Positions 44,776-58,322 are shown, counted from the first letter of the stretch. The stretch is DNA of 64,000 nt from Alterinioella nitratireducens (GCF_013155465.1 NZ_JABJVX010000002.1:124001-188000); one strand, 5' to 3'. Notes: generated by a model not told the origin, from the sequence alone. Numbers and translations are program-made.

Positions 44776-45684
44776 TCACGCCGCCAGCACTGCCCCCTCG
44801 AACCGGCGCGCCACCTGCCGTGCCGGGACCAGGTCGCGCGCACCGGGGGCGAGGTCGGGGAACAGCGCCAGAAGCTCGGCCCGCGTGTCGGCATCGCAGG
44901 CGCGCAGGGCATGGCCCAGGAAAAAGCTTTCCGACGGGACGCCGCCCGCCATCACGATCTCATGCGCCGCGAAGAGCAGGTGGATATAGGTCACCTCGGC
45001 CCTCTCCACCTGCCGGATCGTGTTGCCATTGACCAGGTGCCTGGCCGCCACCAGCACCTCCGCCTCACCAAAGTAAAGCTCCGCCCGCCAGCCGGTGACC
45101 AGCATCCGGTGTTGCGGCGAGACGGTCAGCGGATCGGGGTTGCCGATGGCCCCCGCCGCGAAGCGCACCGGCGCGAAGGCACCGGTTCCGGGCATTGTTC
45201 GGCGACCGATCCACAGGACCGGCTGCATCCCCCGGTCGCGCGTCAGCACCCTGTCACCGGGCGCCAGCGTCTCGATCAGGCGCGGGCCGGTCTCGGTCTC
45301 GATCACCGTGCCGGGGGTGAAACAGGGCGGCCCCAATTCACCCACCGGCACCTGGGTGCTGTCGGTGACATAGGTGGCGCTTTGGAAGGTCGCGTCCTCC
45401 AACACCGTGCCATCGGTCGGTGTGAAGATCGCGGGCTGCCCGTCGAGGTAGAACGTCACGCCGGTGATGGTGACCGTGCTGCCACCCATCGTCACGGTGA
45501 TCGTGTCGTCAATCCAGACGCTGGTGACCTCGGCCCCGTTGGCGGTGTCGCCCACGCCGGGCTGGATGAAACCATTATCGTCACTGTCGACGAAATCGTA
45601 ATTCTGCACCGTCAGGCTGGTGCCGGAGGGGGGCGGGTTTGCCGGGTCGATGACAAAGAACTGGTCTGTATATGTGGTGGGCAT
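44776..45684 (-). CDS. Hint (hedgehog/intein)-domain protein
   Basis: A 302-residue protein with a C-terminal Hint domain beginning PCFTPGTVIETETGPRLIE and containing LAPGDRVLTRD, PVLWIGRR and SPQHRMLVTGW. This type is abundant in Rhodobacteraceae. The catalytic-type Cys is at about residue 121; whether it self-cleaves is unknown. The N-terminal 115 residues are Asp/Thr/Gly-rich beta-strand sequence, as in calcium-binding secreted proteins. There is no Sec signal, so export by a type I system would be plausible but is only inferred. Confidence 0.8.
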   Translation of the reverse strand: MPTTYTDQFFVIDPANPPPSGTSLTVQNYDFVDSDDNGFIQPGVGDTANGAEVTSVWIDDTITVTMGGSTVTITGVTFYLDGQPAIFTPTDGTVLEDATFQSATYVTDSTQVPVGELGPPCFTPGTVIETETGPRLIETLAPGDRVLTRDRGMQPVLWIGRRTMPGTGAFAPVRFAAGAIGNPDPLTVSPQHRMLVTGWRAELYFGEAEVLVAARHLVNGNTIRQVERAEVTYIHLLFAAHEIVMAGGVPSESFFLGHALRACDADTRAELLALFPDLAPGARDLVPARQVARRFEGAVLAA

Positions 45685-45844
45685 GGGCGGCCTCGGGACA
45701 AACGCATCTGCCCCTGCCTACCGGCCAACTCGTGAAGACAAGGCAAACCGCGCCCCCGGATTCTCGTTCAACTTTTCCGCATTGCACAAGAAAAAGGCGC
45801 GCCCCGGTGGCCGAGGCGCGCCCGTTATCCCCTTGCTCCCGCCC

Positions 45845-50383
<4,539 letters not shown>

Positions 50384-50474
50384 TGCGGGGTTCCTTCATT
50401 CTGGGGCCTGCGCAGGGGTGTCCGGGCGACGGCGGGGTGGTCCTTGTCTCGGGAAGCGGGCGGATGTCGGCGGC

Positions 50475-51185
50475 TCATGACATCATGTCTCCGCAATCGT
50501 AGAGCGGCTGATCCGACAGGAAGCCGCGCTCGCCGGGTTCGGCGAACTCCATCGGGGAATTGTCGCTTTCGATTGTTTCGCCGCTCGGCAGCGTGGTCAC
50601 TTCCTGACCGCCGAAGAAGATGCGCCATCCCTCGTGGACATATTGATTTCCCTCAACCCGGCGCGGACCTTCGCCAAGGTCGTATTGATAGGAGAACTCG
50701 GTCCGGTTCAGAACCCGCCCGTCGATCTCGACCGTCTCGCCGGTCAGCCGGTCGAACCCGGTGTAATCGCGTTGGATGCGCATTCCGCCGGGGCTCTCGT
50801 AGATCGTGCTGAACACCATGGAATCGCTGCCGGTCGCGAAAAGCTCGGTGACCGAGGCCGGGTCTTCCTCGGGCGTGATCAGCGTGTTCTGCCCGCCATT
50901 GCGCAGGTCATAGGACAGCAGCCAGCGGAACTCGCGATCGGTTTGCGACAGGGCAAACGGCCCGTCGCCATCCATCGACATGCGCCAATGCGTGCCCTCG
51001 GGATCGCCTTCGCAGGTCCAGTAATGCGACACGAAACAGCCGCGCGACTGCACCGTCATGAACGCCGTGCAACCCGGCGGCGGCGTGACCGTGCCCGCCC
51101 CCTGCGCCGAGGCGGGTGCAGGGGCGAGGGCCGGCACAATTGCCAGCGCCCCAAGGGTGAGTGCGGCGCGGATGGATAGAAACAT
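50475..51185 (-). CDS. Unrecognised secreted protein between gltD and gltB
   Basis: A 236-residue protein with a Sec signal (MFLSIRAALTLGALAIVPALAPAPASA). The mature part has four Cys: two in CTAFMTVQSRGC, one in HYWTCEGDPEG and one close to the C terminus in YDCGDMM. It is rich in beta-type sequence with DYTGFDRLTGETVEIDG. I do not recognise a domain. The start at 51185 has AAGGAGG upstream; longer frames exist but lack this site. It lies on the same strand within the gap between gltD and gltB, so it is probably in the same transcript. Confidence 0.7.
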   Translation of the reverse strand: MFLSIRAALTLGALAIVPALAPAPASAQGAGTVTPPPGCTAFMTVQSRGCFVSHYWTCEGDPEGTHWRMSMDGDGPFALSQTDREFRWLLSYDLRNGGQNTLITPEEDPASVTELFATGSDSMVFSTIYESPGGMRIQRDYTGFDRLTGETVEIDGRVLNRTEFSYQYDLGEGPRRVEGNQYVHEGWRIFFGGQEVTTLPSGETIESDNSPMEFAEPGERGFLSDQPLYDCGDMMS

Positions 51186-51322
51186 GTCAGCCTCCTTGAC
51201 CATTAACAAATCTCCGGTTTCCCGTTTTGCCCGCATAGCACATCCCGGTCTGCACAGGGGGTGCATCGGGGGGTGTACGGGGGGTGACAGGCCGAAATTC
51301 GCCCCGATCCGCCCCGTTAACC

Positions 51323-52756
51323 CTATTCCGCCGCGACCGAGGCGGATGTGGCGAGCCGCTCCAGGATCGCATCCGCCGCCTCGCGCCCGTCGCGGATCGC
51401 CCAGACCACAAGGCTCGCGCCGCGCGCGATATCGCCCACCGCGTAGACACCGGGCAGGTTGGTTTCATGGGTCTGGAAACTGGTCTTGACGGTGCCCCAG
51501 CGGGTGACCTCCAGCTCCGGCTGGTCCCACAAGGCGGGCAGGTCTTCCGGTTCAAACCCCAGCGCCTTGATGACCAGGTCGGCCTCCTCGACATAATCCG
51601 CGCCTTCGATCAATTCGGGGCTCTGGCGGCCGGTCACATCGGGCTGTCCCAACCGCATCCGCTGCACCATCGTGCCGGTCACGGGGTCGCCCGCAAAGCC
51701 GTTGGGCGCGGTCAGCCAGACAAATTCCACGCCCTCTTCCTCGGCATTCGCAACCTCGCGCTGCGACCCCGGCATGTTGGCCCGGTCGCGGCGATAGAGG
51801 CATTTCACGGATGTCGCACCCTGCCGCACGGCGGTGCGCACACAGTCCATCGCGGTGTCGCCGCCGCCGATCACGACGACGCGCTTGCCCTCGGCATTGA
51901 GCTCGCCCGAGTCGAACTCGGGCACGTCATCGCCAAAGCTCTTGCGGTTCGACGCGGTCAGAAAATCAATCGCCCGGACAAGACCAGCAGCCCCGGAACC
52001 CGGCCCCGGCAGATCGCGGGATTTGTAGACGCCGGTGGCGATGACCACGAAATCATGGGCTTCGCGGATCTCGGCAAAGCCGATCTCCTCGCCGACATTG
52101 CAGTTCAGCCGGAAGGCGACGCCGCCCTGTTCCAGCTGATCGTTGCGGCGCATCACGACGTCCTTCTCCAGCTTGAAACCGGGGATGCCATAGGTCATCA
52201 GCCCGCCCGCGCGGTCGTAGCGGTCATAGACGGTGACCTGGAGTCCGGCACGGCGCAGACGGTCGGCGGCGGCAAGCCCCCCCGGTCCCGCGCCGATGAT
52301 GCCGACGCTCTCGGGCCGCTCGGACTTGGGCGCGATCGGCTTGACCCAGCCTTCCTCCCAGGCGGTATCGGTAATGTATTTCTCGACCGCGCCGATGGTG
52401 ACGGTGCCGTGGCCGGATTGCTCGATCACGCAATTGCCTTCGCAGAGGCGATCCTGCGGGCAGATGCGGCCACAGATTTCCGGAAAGGTGTTGGTGGCCT
52501 GGCTCAGCTCATAGGCTTCCTGCAAGCGCCCCTCGGCGGTCAGGCGCAGCCAGTCGGGGATGTTGTTGTGCAGCGGGCAATGGGTCTGGCAATAGGGCAC
52601 GCCGCACTGGCTGCACCGGCCCGCCTGCTCGGCCGCCTTCTCGCGCGCGTATTCGCCATAGATCTCGTGAAAATCCTGCCGCCGCGTATCCGCGCTGCGC
52701 TTTTCGGGCATGTCCTTGCCCACGGTCACGAATTTCAGCATCTTCTGTTCAGCCAT
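51323..52756 (-). CDS. gltD: Glutamate synthase (NADPH) small subunit
   Basis: GltD passes electrons from NADPH through FAD and two 4Fe-4S clusters to GltB. The 477-residue protein has the N-terminal cluster motifs CSQCGVPYCQTHCPLHN and CGRICPQDRLCEGNC, the FAD loop GIIGAGPGGLAAADRLRRAG, the NADPH loop VVIGGGDTAMDCVRTA, and the C-terminal FAD segment GVYAVGDIARGASLVVWAI. It is the first gene of its cluster, preceded by an AT-rich promoter region. Confidence 0.97.
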   Translation of the reverse strand: MAEQKMLKFVTVGKDMPEKRSADTRRQDFHEIYGEYAREKAAEQAGRCSQCGVPYCQTHCPLHNNIPDWLRLTAEGRLQEAYELSQATNTFPEICGRICPQDRLCEGNCVIEQSGHGTVTIGAVEKYITDTAWEEGWVKPIAPKSERPESVGIIGAGPGGLAAADRLRRAGLQVTVYDRYDRAGGLMTYGIPGFKLEKDVVMRRNDQLEQGGVAFRLNCNVGEEIGFAEIREAHDFVVIATGVYKSRDLPGPGSGAAGLVRAIDFLTASNRKSFGDDVPEFDSGELNAEGKRVVVIGGGDTAMDCVRTAVRQGATSVKCLYRRDRANMPGSQREVANAEEEGVEFVWLTAPNGFAGDPVTGTMVQRMRLGQPDVTGRQSPELIEGADYVEEADLVIKALGFEPEDLPALWDQPELEVTRWGTVKTSFQTHETNLPGVYAVGDIARGASLVVWAIRDGREAADAILERLATSASVAAE

Positions 52757-52986
52757 GGCGCGCCCCTCGAAACTTCGGCATAAGACCCAAAGCCACCCTA
52801 TAAAGTGTGCGATTTCTCGTGAAAAGACAGTGATGCTGACCTATATTCATATTTCCTGTGGATTTCCACACCGAATTTCTGTCCGGAGTCGCATTAAAGG
52901 TAAGTATAATTGACTTATCATACAGAAATATACGTAACATCAATAGCTTACGCTGACATGAATCTGTCCAACCAGGATAGCCCGAC
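52757..52986. promoter_or_regulatory. AT-rich divergent promoter region, gltD / uppP
   Basis: This 230-base gap is strikingly AT-rich for the window. On the plus strand there is TATAAT at 52905-52910, overlapping TTGACT at 52910-52915, inside an inverted repeat TAAGT/ACTTA. A GTGG-ATTT-CCAC palindrome lies at about 52858-52869. It must contain promoters for both flanking genes; individual start points cannot be fixed. Confidence 0.5.
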
Positions 52987-53790
52987 ATGAGCCTGTTTCA
53001 CCTTCTTCTTGTCGCGATCATCCAGGGGATCACCGAATTCCTGCCGATTTCCTCGTCGGGCCACCTGATTCTGCTGCCCCAGCTGACCGGAATGGAGGAT
53101 CAGGGCCAGGTGATCGACGTGGCCGTGCATATCGGCACGCTCGGCGCGGTGGTGCTGTATTTCCGCTCGGATGTGCGGATGGCGCTGACCGGGTTTCGCA
53201 GGCTTGCCGCGCGCGACACCGACAGCCGCGAGGCGCGGCTGGCGCTTGGGCTGGTCATCGGCACCATCCCCGTCATCCTTTTCGGCCTCGCGCTGAACCT
53301 GACGGGCTATAGCGATGCCCTGCGCTCGATCGCCGTGATCGGCTGGACCATGCTGATCTTCGGTCTGGTGCTCTACTGGGCCGACCAGCGCGGGCAGGAG
53401 AGGTTGGCGGCGCGGCACTGGACGCTCCGCCATGCTCTGATCATGGGTCTGTGGCAGGCGGTGGCGCTGATCCCCGGCACGTCGCGGTCCGGCATCACCA
53501 TCACCGGGGCGCGGATGCTTGGCTACACCCGCAGCGACGCGGCGCGGTTGTCGATGCTGATGTCGATTCCGACGATCATCGCCTCGGGCGTGCTGCTCGG
53601 GGCTGAGGTGATCGGCGATGCAAATGCAGGGCTGGCCCGCGACATGGCCATTGCCGCGATCTTTTCCTTCGCCGCCGCATTGGCCGCGCTGAGCGTCATG
53701 ATGCGGCTGCTGGAAAGCGTCAGCTTCACGCCTTATGTAATCTACCGGGTGATCCTCGGGCTGGTCCTGCTGGGGATCGCCTATACCTGA
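52987..53790 (+). CDS. uppP: Undecaprenyl-diphosphatase
   Basis: UppP (BacA) recycles undecaprenyl pyrophosphate to the monophosphate carrier used for peptidoglycan and glycan synthesis; overexpression gives bacitracin resistance. The 267-residue membrane protein has the two family motifs QGITEFLPISSSGHL near the N terminus and PGTSRSGITITGARMLG in the second half, with about eight helices. Its end overlaps the convergent downstream gene by ten bases. Confidence 0.96.
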   Translation: MSLFHLLLVAIIQGITEFLPISSSGHLILLPQLTGMEDQGQVIDVAVHIGTLGAVVLYFRSDVRMALTGFRRLAARDTDSREARLALGLVIGTIPVILFGLALNLTGYSDALRSIAVIGWTMLIFGLVLYWADQRGQERLAARHWTLRHALIMGLWQAVALIPGTSRSGITITGARMLGYTRSDAARLSMLMSIPTIIASGVLLGAEVIGDANAGLARDMAIAAIFSFAAALAALSVMMRLLESVSFTPYVIYRVILGLVLLGIAYT

Positions 53791-54773
53791 GTGTTGCGCA
53801 TGTTGCGCGCGCTGGCCTGAATGTCGGCATACTGCCCGCCGGGGCGGTAGACCCAGAGGTAATCATCCAGCACCGCCTCCATATCCGTGGGCTGAAGCCC
53901 CAGATCGTCAAACCCCTTCGCGTCCTCGGACACCACGTTGTCCTGGCGCAACTGGCGCACCTGGTCGCGGGTCAGGATCGAGTTGTGGAAGAGGCCACCG
54001 GTCATGACCTGCGCGGCATTCAGACCCCAGGCCATGACCGAGCCCATCCAGAACGGCATGTTCATCACCAGGCGGCGGCGGCGGATCAGGCGCAGCATCA
54101 ATTCGATGAAGCTGCGCAGCGTGCCGACATCCGGCCCGCCAAGCTCATAGATGCCGGGGGCGGCCTTGCCCGTCACACCCATCTGGGCCGCATGGGCCAC
54201 GTCATCGACATAGACCGGCTGGAACCTCGTCTGACCGCCGACCAGCGGCAGGACCGGGCCGAACTTGGTCATCCGGGCGAAGCGGTTGAAGAACGCATCC
54301 TCGGTCCCGAACATGACCGAGGGGCGCAGGATCACCGCGCCCGGCATATGATCGAGGATCGCGGCCTCGCCCTCGGCCTTGCTGCGGGCATAGGCGCTGT
54401 CGGACTCCGCATCCGCGCCAATGGCGGAAATATGCACCAGCCGGTCGATCCCGGCCTCCGCCGTCAGGCGCGCGACGCGGCCCGCGCCCTCGACCTGCAC
54501 GGCGTCGAAATTGTTGCGGCCGCTCATGTCGAAGGTGCCGACACAGTTGATCACCGCATCCGCCCCGCCGATCGCGGCGGCGACCGAGGCATCGTCACGG
54601 ATATTGGCCAGCACCGGCACAACCTGGCCGACCGTGCCATAGGTGCGCACGAAGATCGCCTCGTTCGGACGGCGTACGGCGACGCGCACGCGCCAGCCCT
54701 GGTTGGCCATCCGCCGGGCGATATAGCGGCCCAAAAAGCCCGATCCGCCAAAGATCGTCACCAGTTTTGCCAT
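53781..54773 (-). CDS. NDUFA9-like NAD(P)-binding protein
   Basis: A 330-residue atypical SDR. The N-terminal Rossmann loop is VTIFGGSGFLGRYIARRM. Later landmarks are NCVGTFD, HISAIGADAESDSAYARSKAEGE, LRPSVMFGTEDAFFNRFA and PVYVDDVAHA. This group is homologous to the mitochondrial complex I accessory subunit NDUFA9 and is common in alphaproteobacteria, where a complex I role is possible but unproven here. MAKLVTIFGG is the natural start; the frame extends further without conserved sequence. Confidence 0.85.
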   Translation of the reverse strand: MAKLVTIFGGSGFLGRYIARRMANQGWRVRVAVRRPNEAIFVRTYGTVGQVVPVLANIRDDASVAAAIGGADAVINCVGTFDMSGRNNFDAVQVEGAGRVARLTAEAGIDRLVHISAIGADAESDSAYARSKAEGEAAILDHMPGAVILRPSVMFGTEDAFFNRFARMTKFGPVLPLVGGQTRFQPVYVDDVAHAAQMGVTGKAAPGIYELGGPDVGTLRSFIELMLRLIRRRRLVMNMPFWMGSVMAWGLNAAQVMTGGLFHNSILTRDQVRQLRQDNVVSEDAKGFDDLGLQPTDMEAVLDDYLWVYRPGGQYADIQASARNMRNTQV

Positions 54774-54926
54774 GCCTTCATCCTCCGGTCTTGTCTGGCC
54801 ATGGTGATACGCGCGCGGAGCCTGCCGGACAAGGCGCAATTCGTCTCGCCCCCGGCGCGGCATTTTTCACGAAAGCCCCGTTGACACGGATCGCGCGCGG
54901 GGCTACATCGCGGCCTCACGACACCT

Positions 54927-55013
54927 GCCCAGGTGGCGGAATTGGTAGACGCGCTAGCTTCAGGTGCTAGTATTCGCAAGGATGTGGAGGTTCGAGTCCT
55001 CTCCTGGGCACCA
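54927..55013 (+). tRNA. tRNA-Leu (anticodon CAG)
   Basis: An 87-nt class II tRNA with a long variable arm. The acceptor stem GCCCAGG pairs with CCTGGGC. The D arm contains GGCGGAATTGGTAGACGCG. The anticodon arm CTAGC-TTCAGGT-GCTAG gives CAG. The T arm holds GGTTCGAGTCC. The 3' CCA is encoded. Confidence 0.97.
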
Positions 55014-55051
55014 CTCTTCCTCCGGCAGCCGCTAGGAAGGAAGACCCCGAC

Positions 55052-55663
55052 GTGACCATCCATCTTTACCAGAACGACCTGCCCGATGGCCTGACGCTTG
55101 GCCCCATCGTCGCGATTGATTGCGAGACCATGGGCCTCAACCCGCATCGTGACCGGCTGTGCCTGGTGCAGATGTCGGATGGCGACGGAAATGCGCATCT
55201 GATCCAGGTGGCGAAGGGACAGACCGAGGCCCCCAACCTTGCCCGCCTTCTGGAAGATCCCGACACGCTGAAGCTGTTCCATTTCGGGCGCTTCGACATT
55301 GCCGTGATGTATCACGCCTTCGGGGCCCTCACCGCGCCCGTCTTCTGCACCAAGATCGCGTCGAAACTGGTGCGCACCTATACCGACCGGCACGGGTTGA
55401 AGAACCTCTGCCAGGAGATGCTGAACATCGACATTTCCAAGCAGCAGCAAAGCTCGGACTGGGGCGCGGAGACGCTGAGCGAGGCGCAGAAAACCTATGC
55501 CGCCTCCGACGTGCTCTACCTGCACCGCCTGCGCGAGATCTTCCAGGAGATGCTGGAGCGCGAGGGCCGCAGCGACATGGCGCAGGCCTGTTTCGATTTC
55601 CTGCCCACGCGCGCCAGGCTCGATCTGGCCGGGTGGCCCGAGATCGACATCTTCGCGCATTAG
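55052..55663 (+). CDS. nrnC: NrnC-type 3'-5' exoribonuclease (short RNase D homologue)
   Basis: A 203-residue DEDDy exonuclease without the HRDC domains of true RNase D. It has IDCETMGLNPHRDRLCLVQ (exo I), FHFGRFDIAVMYHAFG (exo II) and YAASDVLYLHRL (exo III, with the DEDDy Tyr), plus the KQQQSSDWGAE segment typical of alphaproteobacterial NrnC. NrnC degrades very short RNAs, especially dinucleotides, and replaces oligoribonuclease. The start is a GTG at 55052 with AGGAAGG upstream. It begins a run of plus-strand genes nrnC-lptC-lptA-lptB. Confidence 0.88.
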   Translation: MTIHLYQNDLPDGLTLGPIVAIDCETMGLNPHRDRLCLVQMSDGDGNAHLIQVAKGQTEAPNLARLLEDPDTLKLFHFGRFDIAVMYHAFGALTAPVFCTKIASKLVRTYTDRHGLKNLCQEMLNIDISKQQQSSDWGAETLSEAQKTYAASDVLYLHRLREIFQEMLEREGRSDMAQACFDFLPTRARLDLAGWPEIDIFAH

Positions 55664-55667
55664 ACCG

Positions 55668-56264
55668 ATGGCCGCGTCCAACGCCTATTCGAGATTTGTC
55701 GCCTGGGTGAAGGTCATCCTGCCGCTGCTGGCGCTGGCGCTTCTGTCGACGCTGTTCCTGTTCTCGCGCACGCCCGACCCCAACCGCGCCATTCCCTTCG
55801 CCAATGTCGATGTCGAGGAGCTGGCGCGCGAGCAGAGCCTGGGCCGGCCCCGGTTCGCCGGCACGCTGAGCGACGGGCGCGAGGTGATCTTCACCGCCGA
55901 CCGCGCCACGCCGGTGGCCGACCAGCCCGACCATATCGCCGCCACCGATATCGAGGCGCGGGTGGACATCTCGGCCGAGGCGATCTTGCTCATCGTGGCG
56001 GAAACCGGCCTCTTCGATCTGGCCGCGCAGATGGCCGATCTCAGCCGGTCGGTGGGGCTGACCACTTCGACCGGCTATCGGCTCTCGACCGAGATGCTGC
56101 AATTCAACCTGACCGAGTTCATGGCCGAATCGCCCGGTGCCGTTTCGGTCACCGGACCCGATCTGACGCTGGAGGCGGGCTCGATGCGGGTGACGGGAAC
56201 GGAAGGCAACAATCTTGTCGTTTTCAACGGCGGGGTTCGGATGCTATATGATCCTCAAAATTGA
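55668..56264 (+). CDS. lptC: LPS export protein LptC
   Basis: LptC is the bitopic inner-membrane protein that passes LPS from LptBFG to LptA. The 198-residue product has one N-terminal helix (VILPLLALALLSTLFLFS) and a periplasmic beta-jelly-roll domain (GRPRFAGTLSDGREVIFTADRA and GYRLSTEMLQFNLTEF are recognisable strands). Its ATG is five bases after the nrnC stop. Sequence conservation in this family is low; gene order with lptA and lptB supports the call. Confidence 0.85.
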   Translation: MAASNAYSRFVAWVKVILPLLALALLSTLFLFSRTPDPNRAIPFANVDVEELAREQSLGRPRFAGTLSDGREVIFTADRATPVADQPDHIAATDIEARVDISAEAILLIVAETGLFDLAAQMADLSRSVGLTTSTGYRLSTEMLQFNLTEFMAESPGAVSVTGPDLTLEAGSMRVTGTEGNNLVVFNGGVRMLYDPQN

Positions 56265-56274
56265 TGGAGTTTCC

Positions 56275-56760
56275 ATGCGGATCATTGTCGCCGCTCTCGT
56301 TTCGATCCTGGTGTTTTCCCTGCCCGCCCTTGCCCAGACGGCAATCGGCTTTGGCGGCGTGGCGCATGATGCCAGCCAGCCGGTCGAGGTGACGTCGGAC
56401 AGTCTCAGCGTCGATCAGGCGACGGGCAACGCGATTTTCTCGGGCAATGTCATCGTCATCCAGGGAGATCTGCGCATGGCCGCAGGCGAGGTTTCTGTGT
56501 TCTACGCGGAACAAGGCGGCGCGCAGCAGGTCAACGAGGTCGTGGCCACCGGCGGCGTCCTCCTGACCCGTGGCGACGACGCGGCCGAAGGCGACCGGGC
56601 GGAATATTCCGTGGGCTCGGGCGCGATGGTCCTGATCGGGGATGTCCTGGTCACGCAAGGCCGCACCGCCATTGCCGGCGATCGCCTGTCTATTGACCTC
56701 ACCACCGGCAACGGCACGGTCGAGGGGCGTGTGCGCACGGTCCTGCAACCGGCGGAATGA
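56275..56760 (+). CDS. lptA: LPS transport periplasmic protein LptA
   Basis: LptA forms the periplasmic bridge that carries LPS to the outer membrane. The 161-residue protein has a Sec signal (MRIIVAALVSILVFSLPALAQ) and an OstA-type beta-jelly-roll: PVEVTSDSLSVDQATGNAIFSGNV at the start and a repeated strand pattern through AAEGDRAEYSVGSGAMVLIGDV. The ATG at 56275 has GGAG upstream; ATGs at 56248 and 56215 overlap the end of lptC and are less likely. Confidence 0.9.
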   Translation: MRIIVAALVSILVFSLPALAQTAIGFGGVAHDASQPVEVTSDSLSVDQATGNAIFSGNVIVIQGDLRMAAGEVSVFYAEQGGAQQVNEVVATGGVLLTRGDDAAEGDRAEYSVGSGAMVLIGDVLVTQGRTAIAGDRLSIDLTTGNGTVEGRVRTVLQPAE

Positions 56761-56764
56761 GGCC

Positions 56765-57526
56765 ATGGAGGGCAAACCCGATCTTGTCATGGCCGACGGG
56801 CAGCAAGGGCTGCATGTCACCAACCTGCGCAAGAGCTATCGCCGCCGCCCGGTGATCCGCGATGTCACCCTGTCGCTGAACCGGGGCGAGGTGGTGGCGC
56901 TTCTCGGGCCCAACGGCTCGGGCAAGACCACCTGTTTCTATTCCATCGCCGGTCTGGTCACGCCCGAGGGCGGCACCGTGATGCTGGACGGTCAGGACGT
57001 CACCCGCTTTCCGATGTATCGCCGCGCCAAGGCCGGAATCGGCTACCTGCCGCAGGAAATGTCGATCTTTCGCGGGCTGACGGTCGAGGCCAATATCATG
57101 GCCATCCTGGAGATCACCGAGAAACACCGCCACCAGCGCCATGAACGGCTTGAGGAACTCCTGTCCGATTTCTCGATCAGCCATCTGCGCGCGGCCCCTG
57201 CCCTGTCGCTTTCGGGCGGGGAACGCCGCCGCGCCGAGATCGCCCGCTGTCTGGCCTCGAACCCACGCTACCTGCTGCTGGATGAACCCTTCGCGGGCGT
57301 CGATCCCATCGCGGTGGCGGAAATTCGGGGCCTGGTCTCGGACCTCAAGAAGCGCGGGCTTGGCGTGCTGATCACCGATCACAACGTGCGCGAGACGCTG
57401 GAGATCGTGGACCGCGCCTATATCCTGCATGACGGCACCGTCTTGATGAGCGGCACCGCCGAAGAGGTGGTGCAGGACGAGAACGTGCGCCGCGTCTACC
57501 TGGGCCAATCCTTCCGCATCACCTGA
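56765..57526 (+). CDS. lptB: LPS export ATP-binding protein LptB
   Basis: LptB is the ATPase of the LptB2FGC complex. The 253-residue protein has Walker A GPNGSGKTT (about 48-56), the Q-loop IGYLPQEMSIFRGLTVEAN, signature LSGGERRRAEIARCL, Walker B YLLLDEPFAGVDPIA and the switch His in TDHNVRETL. It follows lptA by four bases. In many proteobacteria rpoN comes next, but here hpf follows directly after a 229-base gap. Confidence 0.96.
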   Translation: MEGKPDLVMADGQQGLHVTNLRKSYRRRPVIRDVTLSLNRGEVVALLGPNGSGKTTCFYSIAGLVTPEGGTVMLDGQDVTRFPMYRRAKAGIGYLPQEMSIFRGLTVEANIMAILEITEKHRHQRHERLEELLSDFSISHLRAAPALSLSGGERRRAEIARCLASNPRYLLLDEPFAGVDPIAVAEIRGLVSDLKKRGLGVLITDHNVRETLEIVDRAYILHDGTVLMSGTAEEVVQDENVRRVYLGQSFRIT

Positions 57527-57755
57527 ACACATCGTTTCGCGGCGTCAGGCATTCGACCGCATTGACAGTCCCCCCCGTTTCGTCGCCAAATGGAGGTGAT
57601 GTTCAAAATCGCGTCTGACCATTGCCACTTCAGACCGGACCTTTCGGGGGCCGCCAAAGGCGCAAGATCATTCCCGGTTTCTTCCCGACATCGAGGCACT
57701 GACACGCGGACCGCGGGATTGCCCCGCGGGACTGCCCAAATAAATTGGAGGCCGA
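57527..57755 (+). promoter_or_regulatory. Upstream region of hpf
   Basis: A 229-base gap with a TTGACA at 57562-57567 but only a weak -10 at the expected distance. A perfect hairpin, CCGCGGG-ATTGC-CCCGCGG (57711-57729), lies about 25 bases before the hpf start, followed by TTGGAGG, the ribosome binding site. The hairpin might affect hpf translation; its role is not established. Confidence 0.45.
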
Positions 57756-58322
57756 ATGCGTTACCAGATTAGCGGCAAGCAGATCGACATCGGAGATGCT
57801 CTTCAGACTCATGTAAAGGACGGGCTCGGGTCCGCCGTCAGCAAATATGCCGAGCGCCCGACCGATGCGTCGATCATTTTCTCGCGCAGCGGCAGCGAAT
57901 ACGCCTGCGAGGCGATCGTGCATCTGTCCACCGGCATGACCGCCTCGGCCAAGGCCAAGAGCCACGAGATCTATTCCGCGTTCGATCAATGCTGCGAGAA
58001 GATGGAAAAGCAGCTCCGCCGTTACAAGCGCCGCCTCAAGGACCATCACCGCGACCGGGCGCAGCCCATTGAACACATGATTGCCTCGTCCTACATCCTG
58101 GCCGGGACCGAAGACAGCGACGCGGACGAGCCCGATTCGCTGCAACCCATCATCGTCGCCGAGATGGAGGCCAAGATCCCCTCGCTCTCCGTCGGCGAGG
58201 CCGTGATGCAGATGGAGATCGCCGGCGCGCCGGTCCTGGTCTTCCGCCGCGAGGGTCATGACGGGGTGAACGTGGTCTATCGGCGCGACGACGGCAATGT
58301 CGGCTGGATCGACCCGCGCTGA
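57756..58322 (+). CDS. hpf: Long-form ribosome hibernation promoting factor
   Basis: Hpf binds the 30S decoding region and, in the long form, dimerises ribosomes into inactive 100S particles in stationary phase. The 188-residue protein has the N-terminal domain (MRYQISGKQIDIGDALQTHV, with the basic KQLRRYKRRLKDHH helix end) and the C-terminal dimerisation domain (LSVGEAVMQMEIAGAPVLVF..NVVYRRDDGNVGWIDP). A variable linker of about 50 residues joins them. The length shows it is the long type. ptsN follows 59 bases downstream. Confidence 0.95.
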   Translation: MRYQISGKQIDIGDALQTHVKDGLGSAVSKYAERPTDASIIFSRSGSEYACEAIVHLSTGMTASAKAKSHEIYSAFDQCCEKMEKQLRRYKRRLKDHHRDRAQPIEHMIASSYILAGTEDSDADEPDSLQPIIVAEMEAKIPSLSVGEAVMQMEIAGAPVLVFRREGHDGVNVVYRRDDGNVGWIDPR

